Positions 1-5,761 of a DNA stretch of 5,888 bases are shown piece after piece. A program made the position numbers and the translations under genes. The notes under the pieces were generated by a model. That model ran no database searches, had not been told where the DNA came from, and saw only the letters and a list, made by a program, of their open reading frames with translations. The DNA comes from Fidelibacterota bacterium (lineage in GTDB: Bacteria; Fidelibacterota; Marinisomatia; Marinisomatales; TCS56), in assembly GCA_013203015.1 (NCBI GenBank), contig JABMPO010000210.1, forward strand, positions 1-5,888, given 5' to 3'. Numbering within the stretch: position 1 is the first letter of the stretch; every line of letters begins with the position of its first letter.

Positions 1-10
1 CCAAACAATG

Positions 11-26
11 CAATACTTTAGTATTG
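11..26. repeat. Small hairpin, 6-bp arms
   Basis: CAATAC (11-16) and GTATTG (21-26) are perfect inverted repeats around the loop TTTA, followed by TTTA. It may be the remnant of a terminator for a gene beyond the left edge, but it is AT-rich and the T-run is only three bases, so that is weak. Confidence 0.3.
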
Positions 27-97
27 TTTATCGGATATTGTAGATTTTTCAATCGTCCTGGGTTCTCCGAGTCTCATTTCGGAATGACATAATTTTG

Positions 98-125
98 TAT
101 AGTGACAACACCAGTTGTCACTATA
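98..125. repeat. Perfect 12-bp inverted repeat, possible operator
   Basis: TATAGTGACAAC (98-109) and GTTGTCACTATA (114-125) are exact reverse complements around the 4-base loop ACCA. No T-tract follows, so a protein-binding operator is more likely than a terminator, although a 3' end for an upstream gene cannot be excluded. The inner part carries GACAA/TTGTC, also present in the palindromes downstream of the response-regulator gene but with different half-site spacing. It lies about 210 bp before the kinase start codon. Confidence 0.5.
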
Positions 126-152
126 ATTATTATCGATTAACCCATATCATTG

Positions 153-187
153 TATAATCAATTCACACCAATTCAACACTGATTATA
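153..187. repeat. Inverted repeat enclosing a direct repeat
   Basis: TATAATCA (153-160) and TGATTATA (180-187) are perfect 8-bp inverted repeats 19 bases apart. Between and overlapping them is an imperfect tandem duplication, CAATTCACAC (159-168) followed by CAATTCAACAC (169-179). The function is unknown; it could be a regulator site for the kinase-regulator operon. Confidence 0.35.
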
Positions 188-336
188 ACTTGCCTGGCCT
201 GATAAAAAATGAGGTAAATGGTAGAAACTAAATAGTATTAAAATGGTGTTTTGCTGTTCAATTGGATATTATATATTGAAATCCAAATTACTTACAACAG
301 GATTTGCAGGTTTTTGTAATTTTGATAGCACATTAG

Positions 337-2055
337 ATGAATAAAGACACCACAGCTAAACTTATCCCCTGGTATCGACAGGTAAAATTCTGGCACCTGC
401 TTTTATACGGTAGTTTATTAATAGGTATCACTGCCACCGGATTTTTGGAGTACCGCTCGCGCTACCGAGACACTCTAAGTTTGTTTCAGGATTATTCCCA
501 CGCTACCGTCACCGCCATTGCTTTTAGCGGCTCCAATCAGGCGCGCCTGAGCGAAAAGCTGGAACAGTCCTACCTGAATCGAGCTTTAGGACTACTAAAA
601 ACCGTAGACCAGTTGGAAGCAGAAGGTTTGCTGACACCCCAGCGCCTGGCTGTCTTACAGCGGGAACATAATATTTTCCAGGTGATTCGCTTTGATCCTG
701 ACGGTCTGCCACTGGATCGTTTCCAGCCGGACCACGGAAGGGGACCGGCATTTGGTATCCGACGACAGGTTGAGCCTTTGCTATCCGGACAGGTAGACAC
801 TTTGATTGCCGGTATGCCCGGTGGTGAACCGCTCTGGTTGGGCCCTCATCGTGATAATGCTAATTTTATCGTTGGTATTCAGCGGTCGCTGGGGGGAGCC
901 ATTATCTGCCATTTGACCATTGACGCTGAATCTGTTTTACGCACCAATCTAGACCTGGAAAATTTGCTGCTTGAAATGCTGGATATTGAGGGTGTCAACT
1001 ATATTAATCTTGAATTACCAGGTTATAAGCCGTTGATAGTTTCAACTAGTATCCCCCATAAAATGTTACTAACCGGGCAACGCCAATTATTGCAGGAAAA
1101 TCTTTATCTGGTAAATGCCGGCGACCAGGTTTTTGTTGAGGTCAACGATTACGTGGTCAAGGGCGGGGAAATCGGAACGATTCAAGTGGGTTTTTCTACT
1201 GCTCTCATCGATGAATTAAAATCCAGCGTTATCAGCCAGATATTAATTCGCAGCGGACTTTTTACCACAATAGTGGTAATTGCTTTCTTCTTTATAATAT
1301 CACGCCAGAATGCAATCTTGTTACGCACGGAAAAAGACCGGATTGAACGAGACGTAGTACGTTTAGAGCAAATCAATCGGATTCAGGAGAAACAGGCTGC
1401 TATAGGAACTCTGGCGGCGGGGTTGGCTCATGAAATTCGCAATCCGTTGAACGCAATTGGTATTATCGCTCAGCGTTTTAAACGCGAATTTAAATCGACC
1501 GATCAAAGTACCACGGTTGAAGCTATGTCTGCAACCATGGTTTCTGAAATCAAACGATTAAACCGGATTCTCGAGGATTTCCTGAATTATTCCCGTCCGA
1601 CACCCTTGAAATTCATAACTTTTGATTTTAATGATATCCTTAATGATCTAACCCTGCTATTTAAAGATCAGGCTCGAGCAAATGAAATTGATTTTGCTAT
1701 TCAGAATGATGCTATTGTCAGATTGGAAGGCGATCCGGAATACCTGAAACAGGCCCTCCATAATATCATTCGCAACGGATTAGAGGCGACTGATCCAGGT
1801 GGTAAGGTAAACTTTTCTGTCACTGACACAAAGCCTGAAATAATTATCCGAATAAAGGATACCGGTATTGGAATTGAACCCCAAAAATTAAATCGCATCT
1901 TTGATATTTTTTATACTACTAAAGAAAATGGTAATGGAATTGGCCTGGCAGTTACCCATAAAATTATTTCCGATCACAGTGGGACAATCGAAGTCTTAAG
2001 TGAACCGGACCAGGGAACCGAATTTGTCATAACGCTACCGAAAAAACACCCATGA
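337..2055 (+). CDS. Membrane sensor histidine kinase of a ZraS/AtoS-like two-component system
   Basis: A 572-residue kinase that should autophosphorylate on His and pass the phosphate to the regulator encoded next. A first membrane helix lies at about 18-37, an extracytoplasmic sensor at about 38-304, and a second helix at about 305-324. The sensor looks like two alpha/beta lobes (strand-like segments near 116-123, 189-192 and 278-285), possibly a dual Cache fold. A short coiled linker (325-354) leads straight to the HisKA domain, with H365 in an HEIRNPL box. The ATPase domain follows: N-box N480, G1 box D508-T-G-I-G512, F-box FDIFYTT and G2 box at 532-538. I see no PAS or HAMP domain between membrane and HisKA. 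The ATG is fixed by an in-frame TAG directly before it; no Shine-Dalgarno is evident. It overlaps the regulator gene by ATGA, implying translational coupling. The ligand is unknown; metal or envelope stress is inferred from neighbours. Confidence 0.93.
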   Translation: MNKDTTAKLIPWYRQVKFWHLLLYGSLLIGITATGFLEYRSRYRDTLSLFQDYSHATVTAIAFSGSNQARLSEKLEQSYLNRALGLLKTVDQLEAEGLLTPQRLAVLQREHNIFQVIRFDPDGLPLDRFQPDHGRGPAFGIRRQVEPLLSGQVDTLIAGMPGGEPLWLGPHRDNANFIVGIQRSLGGAIICHLTIDAESVLRTNLDLENLLLEMLDIEGVNYINLELPGYKPLIVSTSIPHKMLLTGQRQLLQENLYLVNAGDQVFVEVNDYVVKGGEIGTIQVGFSTALIDELKSSVISQILIRSGLFTTIVVIAFFFIISRQNAILLRTEKDRIERDVVRLEQINRIQEKQAAIGTLAAGLAHEIRNPLNAIGIIAQRFKREFKSTDQSTTVEAMSATMVSEIKRLNRILEDFLNYSRPTPLKFITFDFNDILNDLTLLFKDQARANEIDFAIQNDAIVRLEGDPEYLKQALHNIIRNGLEATDPGGKVNFSVTDTKPEIIIRIKDTGIGIEPQKLNRIFDIFYTTKENGNGIGLAVTHKIISDHSGTIEVLSEPDQGTEFVITLPKKHP

Positions 2056-3377
2056 GAATATTAATTGTCGATGATGAACGCGCCCAGCGGGAAGCCCTGG
2101 CAGGATTTCTTCAATCTTTGGATTATGATATTGCCACTGCTGATTCGGCTCAAACCGCCCTGGCCTATCTGTACCGTAATCCGGTTGATGTGGTTTTATC
2201 CGATTATAAAATGCCCTACATGACCGGTAATGATTTATTAATGGAAATTCGTCAGCGTTATCCCGGGTTGGTTGCGTTGATTATTACCGCCTTCGGAACT
2301 GTGGAAACAGCAGTGGAAGCCATGAAAGCCGGTGCCTGGGATTTTATAACCAAACCGGTAGACCTTGATAATCTTGAAGCCCAATTGCTGGATATCCAAA
2401 AATACCTTCATGGCCAAAAACCTGATCAGGCTCCGACAATAGCTTCTGAAGAAGGCTTTATTGCCGCCGATGCTGCTATGCTGACCATCCTGGCGAAAGC
2501 TAAACGGGTGGCAGTCACCAACGCAACGGTATTACTCACTGGCGAAACTGGAACGGGGAAAGAGGAATTGGCTCGTTATATTCATGAAAATTCAGCCCAC
2601 CGGAAAAAGCAATTGCAGACAGTTAATTGTGCAGCCTTGCCGGCCAATCTGGTTGAGAGTGAATTGTTTGGTCATGTAAAGGGTGCCTTTACTGGCGCTG
2701 CCAGCGAGCGTACCGGCTATTTTGAGAATGCTGATGGCAGCACCTTGTTTTTAGACGAAATTGGCGACCTGTCGCAAGATATCCAGGTTAAAATATTACG
2801 GTTTTTACAAAATGGAGAGTATCAGAAAGTCGGTAGTAGTACTACTGAGCATGCGGATGTCCGCATAATTGCCGCCACCAACGTTGATCTGCAGCTGGCA
2901 GTTGAGCAGGGTGATTTCAGAGAAGATCTATATTATCGATTGGATGTTATCCGTTTTCATATACCGCCCCTGCGAGAACGTCCCACCGATATCAAATTGC
3001 TGGCTGAGAATTTTCTCACGGATTTTTCCCAGCGCCATAACCGGAATGATCTGACTTTAACTCCGGCAGCCTGGGATAAATTATTATCCTACCTTTATCC
3101 CGGCAATGTTCGAGAGCTGCAAAACATAATTGAGCGGGCAGTGGTATTAAGTGTTGGTTCTCAAATTACTGTGGCCGAGCTAGAATTGCCTGAGCGAAAA
3201 CCGATTCCGGGTCAGAGTGCGAGTGCAAATTTAACTGATGCAGTGCAGCAGGTTGAACGGGATTTGATTGCCCGAACCCTGGAGGATGCCGGTGGTAATC
3301 AGAGCGAATGCGCCCGTCGTCTTGGGATCAGTGAACGCGTTTTACGTTATAAATTACAGAAATATCATTTGCGCTGA
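2052..3377 (+). CDS. Sigma-54-dependent response regulator (NtrC/ZraR class)
   Basis: A 441-residue transcription activator, full length for this class. The receiver domain (1-~115) has the acidic pocket D7/D8, phospho-acceptor D51, T79 and K101. The AAA+ domain (~135-370) has Walker A GETGTGKE (164-171), an intact GAFTGA loop (211-216) that contacts sigma-54, Walker B with D235-E236, and the FREDLYYRL segment (289-297) that supplies arginine fingers. A Fis-type helix-turn-helix closes the protein (414-438, recognition helix around SERVLRYKL). All catalytic motifs are intact, so it should remodel sigma-54 RNA polymerase using ATP. Its start overlaps the kinase stop by four bases. Two palindromes begin three bases after its stop codon and are good candidates for its own binding sites, which would let it activate the exported-protein genes downstream. 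It could be named ZraR- or AtoC-like, but orthology cannot be settled from motifs. Confidence 0.96.
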   Translation: MRILIVDDERAQREALAGFLQSLDYDIATADSAQTALAYLYRNPVDVVLSDYKMPYMTGNDLLMEIRQRYPGLVALIITAFGTVETAVEAMKAGAWDFITKPVDLDNLEAQLLDIQKYLHGQKPDQAPTIASEEGFIAADAAMLTILAKAKRVAVTNATVLLTGETGTGKEELARYIHENSAHRKKQLQTVNCAALPANLVESELFGHVKGAFTGAASERTGYFENADGSTLFLDEIGDLSQDIQVKILRFLQNGEYQKVGSSTTEHADVRIIAATNVDLQLAVEQGDFREDLYYRLDVIRFHIPPLRERPTDIKLLAENFLTDFSQRHNRNDLTLTPAAWDKLLSYLYPGNVRELQNIIERAVVLSVGSQITVAELELPERKPIPGQSASANLTDAVQQVERDLIARTLEDAGGNQSECARRLGISERVLRYKLQKYHLR

Positions 3378-3379
3378 TT

Positions 3380-3393
3380 ACGACAATTGTCGT
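3380..3393. promoter_or_regulatory. Palindrome 1, candidate activator-binding site
   Basis: ACGACAATTGTCGT is a perfect 14-bp palindrome with no loop, as expected of a dimeric protein site rather than an RNA hairpin. It starts three bases after the regulator stop. Its centre (3386/3387) lies about 155 bp before the predicted transcription start, a normal distance for a sigma-54 enhancer site. The assignment to the neighbouring regulator is inferred. Confidence 0.55.
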
Positions 3394-3398
3394 TGATT

Positions 3399-3416
3399 TT
3401 CGACATTATTGTCGAA
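3399..3416. promoter_or_regulatory. Palindrome 2, candidate activator-binding site
   Basis: TTCGACA (3399-3405) and TGTCGAA (3410-3416) are perfect inverted repeats around TTAT. The half-site CGACA is shared with palindrome 1, and the two centres are 21 bp apart, two helical turns, placing both on one DNA face. Paired dimer sites of this kind are typical of enhancers where NtrC-class activators oligomerise. Confidence 0.55.
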
Positions 3417-3515
3417 TTTAGTTAATATACGTTGATGTTCAGATAGTCTAATATAATTTTATAAGCCGCGTATTTACAATCTTATACACAATTTAGCAAG
3501 CTGCATTTTATACTC

Positions 3516-3531
3516 TGGCATGCTATTCGTT
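3516..3531 (+). promoter_or_regulatory. Candidate sigma-54 (-24/-12) promoter
   Basis: TGGCATG (3516-3522), four bases, then TCGTT (3527-3531) follows the layout TGGCACG-N4-TTGCA. The -24 element matches at six of seven positions including the GG. The -12 element keeps the G at -13 but has T instead of the conserved C at -12, which is a real weakness. Transcription would start near 3542, leaving a leader of about 37 bases before the ATG at 3579. The upstream palindromes and the GAFTGA-bearing regulator support it by context. Confidence 0.4.
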
Positions 3532-3578
3532 TTATCACTGGCAATGACTAATGTAAATCAAAATAAAGGAGCAAGAAA

Positions 3579-3986
3579 ATGAAACGAATGAATCTGAATA
3601 TAATTACGGTACTGGCGGTTTTTGCTATGCTAATGAATTTTGGGTATGCCCAGGGTTTTGGTGGTGGAAATGGTATTGGAGGTCCGGGATTCTATATTGA
3701 TGAAGATGGAGACGGTTTTAATGATAATGCCCCCGATGCTGATGGCGATGGCATCCCCAATGGTATGGATGATGATTTTGTCCGTCCCATGGATGGTAGT
3801 GGCAACGGTTTTGGTAATGGCGGTGGCCAAGGCAGCGGAAACGGTGGAAATGGCGGCTATGGTCCTGGTGATGGAACTGGTGGCGGACGCCCCGGCGACG
3901 GAACTGGATTTGGTCCCGGCGACTGCACCGAACCACAGGGAGTCAGAATGACCCCCTCCAAAATCAAAGCGAGAAACATAGATTAA
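3579..3986 (+). CDS. Small secreted Asp/Gly-rich protein with thrombospondin-type-3-like calcium motifs
   Basis: A 135-residue exported protein of unknown function. The signal peptide is residues 1-24 (cleavage GYA|QG). Mature residues 41-66 carry two Asp-rich loops, D41-x-D-G-D-G-F-x-D49 and D53-x-D-G-D-G-I-P-N61 followed by D64-D66, a pattern typical of calcium-binding thrombospondin type 3 or EF-hand-like repeats. A low-complexity Gly/Asn-rich region (about 72-94) follows, then three PGD units (96-98, 105-107, 113-115), the first two reading PGDGTG and the third ending in the only cysteine, C116. The tail (117-135) is more basic. A strong ribosome site, AAAGGAG (3565-3571), lies 7 bases before the ATG and fixes the start. 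It is the first gene of the predicted regulator-controlled cluster. Calcium binding is inferred; an extracellular or surface location is likely. It might be a structural or adhesive surface component, which the sequence cannot settle. Confidence 0.8.
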   Translation: MKRMNLNIITVLAVFAMLMNFGYAQGFGGGNGIGGPGFYIDEDGDGFNDNAPDADGDGIPNGMDDDFVRPMDGSGNGFGNGGGQGSGNGGNGGYGPGDGTGGGRPGDGTGFGPGDCTEPQGVRMTPSKIKARNID

Positions 3987-3999
3987 CGGTATATTTGAC

Positions 4000-4019
4000 G
4001 GGGGCGGGTATCCGCCCCC
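4000..4019 (+). terminator. GC-rich hairpin between cluster genes 1 and 2, no T-tract
   Basis: GGGGGCGG (4000-4007) pairs perfectly with CCGCCCCC (4012-4019) around the loop GTAT, a very stable 8-bp stem 13 bases after the stop codon. ATTAATG follows instead of a T-run, so it is not a standard intrinsic terminator. It may act as a partial terminator, a processing or 3'-protecting structure, or a block on translation of the next gene, whose first possible ATG is only 4 bases downstream. Confidence 0.55.
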
Positions 4020-4023
4020 ATTA

Positions 4024-5217
4024 ATGCTAATAATGAGAAAATTCAAAAAAATGACTAAATCTTTCAAAAATTTCCAGCGCCTATTCCTAGCGGTATTTGT
4101 TATTATAACAACCACCCGTGGGCAGGAAATAGCGGTGGATATGAACAGTTATGTCGGCCAGATAGATCATATATTTGACTCCTACCTTGGAGTTGATCAA
4201 TCATATTTGAGTGGTTCATTTTCATTAGCTTATCAACCATCTCTGAATACCCGATTATATGGAAGTATTAATCGTACGGAAGTGCTGACCAATCAAGATT
4301 ATTCTACCGGCTCCATGGAGGCAGGATTCCAATATCGTTATCTGGAACTAAAGAACCAGCAATTGTTTGCTGGTTTGATATTCAGTAACGCTGCATATAC
4401 ACCAACTTATGACTATTATGAATTTTCCGAAATCAGTGCCTATGCAGAGTGGAAATATTTTTACCATCCCCAGGGATCATTGAAATTGGGTTACAATTTA
4501 CAAAGTCGGACCTACAATGAAATGCCCCAGGGATCAAATGCGGAACACAGTCTCAATGCTTCAACTAATTATTCATTTAATACCGGCACCAGTTTCAAAT
4601 TACACGGTTGGTACGCGATTCAAGATTTTCAAGCCCCTCCCACAACTTATACGCAGGGTCGTCATGGAGTTATTATCCCAACCTATGAAGAATTAAATAC
4701 AAATTCATTAACTGGTCTGAATCTGCGTATTAGCCAGTCGGTAAATAAATATATGGGACTGGTTATTTCCGGCAGCAGTCAGTATCGCATCAATCGCACA
4801 CCCTCTGATTTTATTATTCTGGATCAATCCACCAGCCCGTTTATTGACCGGTTTCGCTGGGATGGCAATTCCGGTTCAGGAAGGGTAAATCTTCGCCTGC
4901 CGGGTAGTTTTACCATCAGTGGTGGGGCCTATTTTGAACAGCGTAATTATTTGGATGTGCCAATTTTTGAATTTGATTTTGACTTGGGTGATTATGTTCA
5001 GGTTGATGACGAATATATTATCAGTGATTATAATCGTACCGACAATTACAGCTATTATGATATCCGGCTATACCGGGACTGGAAATTGCCTTTTTTCAAT
5101 GGATTTCCTATGATTGGAACCAGTCTGACACTGGGCTATAAGCAGAATGAATCTGATGATCCACTATATGATTATGCCGGGAATACAATTTCTTTTGGAA
5201 TTCATCTAACAAACTAA
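4024..5217 (+). CDS. Predicted outer-membrane beta-barrel protein, function unknown
   Basis: A protein of up to 397 residues. A basic stretch (5-19) and hydrophobic core (20-28, LFLAVFVII) form a signal peptide with likely cleavage at RG|QE (33/34). The rest is dense in short amphipathic strands with alternating aromatic and polar residues (for example YDIRLYRDW, TLTLGYKQ-like segments) and Asp/Asn/Tyr-rich turns. The last strand ends ISFGIHLTN, resembling a barrel-closing strand. There are no cysteines or soluble catalytic motifs that I recognise. The start is uncertain: ATG at 4024, 4033 or 4051 are all in frame, none has a Shine-Dalgarno sequence, and the 4051 start (residue 10) gives the most typical signal peptide length. 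Fourteen bases separate its stop from the next gene, indicating co-transcription. It could be a porin, transporter or surface anchor; the substrate is unknown. Confidence 0.8.
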   Translation: MLIMRKFKKMTKSFKNFQRLFLAVFVIITTTRGQEIAVDMNSYVGQIDHIFDSYLGVDQSYLSGSFSLAYQPSLNTRLYGSINRTEVLTNQDYSTGSMEAGFQYRYLELKNQQLFAGLIFSNAAYTPTYDYYEFSEISAYAEWKYFYHPQGSLKLGYNLQSRTYNEMPQGSNAEHSLNASTNYSFNTGTSFKLHGWYAIQDFQAPPTTYTQGRHGVIIPTYEELNTNSLTGLNLRISQSVNKYMGLVISGSSQYRINRTPSDFIILDQSTSPFIDRFRWDGNSGSGRVNLRLPGSFTISGGAYFEQRNYLDVPIFEFDFDLGDYVQVDDEYIISDYNRTDNYSYYDIRLYRDWKLPFFNGFPMIGTSLTLGYKQNESDDPLYDYAGNTISFGIHLTN

Positions 5218-5231
5218 ATAAGGAGTAAACC

Positions 5232-5714
5232 ATGAAAAAATACCTAACACTGAGCATGTTGATTCTGATCACAAGCGTATTTGGCCAGGGACGTGGCGGG
5301 TTTGGCCGCGAACTGGGCTGGAACGACGACTTGAATCTGACCAGTGAGCAAATCAAAAAGATCGATTCATATCGGACGGATTTTCGTAAAGAGCAAATTG
5401 ATTTACGAGCCGATATCCAGAAAATGCGTTTAGATTTGCAGGATTTGCTACGGACGGACGAGCCGAATCAGAAAGCTATCAACAATCAATTGGAAAAAAT
5501 CCAAGCCAAAGAACTGGCCATGGAAAAATTGCGCGTGGAGCATCATTTACAGGTGCGCGAGCTATTGACTGACGAACAGAAAACCCTTTTTGATCAACAT
5601 TCCCTAAATCGTGGAATGGGTCGCCACGGAAAAGGTCGTATGGACGGCAGAGGTGACAGAGATGGTTCCGGTGGCAGAGGAAATGATCGTGGCCATGGTA
5701 ATCGTGGCTGGTAA
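5232..5714 (+). CDS. Spy/CpxP/ZraP-like periplasmic LTxxQ protein
   Basis: A 160-residue exported protein. The signal peptide is residues 1-18 (cleavage VFG|QG). The mature part begins with a Gly/Arg segment (20-29), then a long-helical core with the two family-defining motifs, LTSEQ (36-40) and LTDEQ (112-116), separated by charged coiled-coil-like helices. In this superfamily Spy and CpxP act as periplasmic chaperone or stress adaptors, and ZraP binds zinc and feeds back on the ZraSR system. The C-terminal tail (about 125-160) is Gly/Arg/Asp-rich with only scattered His (H122, H131, H155) plus H104-H105 in the core, so metal binding is possible but not obvious. Ribosome site TAAGGAG (5219-5225) lies 6 bases before the ATG. 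It is the last gene before the terminator. Its linkage to a sigma-54 two-component pair supports a ZraP-like role. Confidence 0.88.
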   Translation: MKKYLTLSMLILITSVFGQGRGGFGRELGWNDDLNLTSEQIKKIDSYRTDFRKEQIDLRADIQKMRLDLQDLLRTDEPNQKAINNQLEKIQAKELAMEKLRVEHHLQVRELLTDEQKTLFDQHSLNRGMGRHGKGRMDGRGDRDGSGGRGNDRGHGNRGW

Positions 5715-5732
5715 AGTTACTTGAGATTGTAC

Positions 5733-5761
5733 AGAGGGGCGGATTTCCGCCCCTCTTTTTT
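5733..5761 (+). terminator. Intrinsic terminator of the envelope gene cluster
   Basis: AGAGGGGCGG (5733-5742) pairs perfectly with CCGCCCCTCT (5747-5756) around the loop ATTT, followed by a T-run through 5761. This is a textbook rho-independent terminator, 18 bases after the stop of the Spy-like gene. Its stem core GGGGCGG/CCGCCCC is the same as in the hairpin at 4000-4019. Confidence 0.93.

Larger units (their letters stand above)
1..336. other. Non-coding region upstream of the kinase gene
   Basis: I see no credible gene here on either strand. The region is AT-rich and holds a 6-bp-arm hairpin (11-16/21-26), a perfect 12-bp-arm inverted repeat (98-125) and an 8-bp-arm inverted repeat enclosing a short direct repeat (153-187). 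The stretch at roughly 60-90 (TCCGA...TCGGA, then AATGACA) resembles short dispersed intergenic repeats seen in many genomes, but that is only an impression. A search for GG-N10-GC found no -24/-12 promoter. The best sigma-70-like candidate, TTGCTG (251-256) with TATATT (272-277), has a short 15-bp spacer and is weak. The kinase promoter is therefore unresolved. Confidence 0.6.

Noticed and set aside
126..336. Sigma-54 promoter for the kinase operon
   Set aside because: No GG-N10-GC arrangement with a reasonable flanking match is present on the + strand.
524..800. Two minus-strand frames inside the kinase gene
   Set aside because: They are antisense to a sensor domain in a clearly coding frame and have no recognisable features.
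3380..3416. Palindromes as a terminator for the kinase-regulator operon
   Set aside because: The first has no loop, the stems are AT-containing and short, and no T-run follows. Protein-binding sites fit better.
3432..3457. Sigma-70-like promoter, TTGATG (3432-3437) and TATAAT (3452-3457)
   Set aside because: The spacer is only 14 bp, too short for a normal promoter. It stays a fallback if no sigma-54 dependence is found.
3640..3951. Plus-strand overlapping frame of 103 codons
   Set aside because: Met/Ala/Val-rich low-complexity translation of the same repetitive DNA in another frame, with no ribosome site or domain.
3630..4115. Minus-strand open frame of 161 codons
   Set aside because: It is antisense to the Gly-rich gene, its composition (Ile/Thr/Ala/Ser runs) mirrors the repetitive Gly/Asp codons, and it would run through the 4000-4019 hairpin. 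The + strand gene has a signal peptide and a ribosome site.
5108..5356. Minus-strand open frame across the barrel/Spy-like junction
   Set aside because: It overlaps two well-supported genes and shows no domain or ribosome site.
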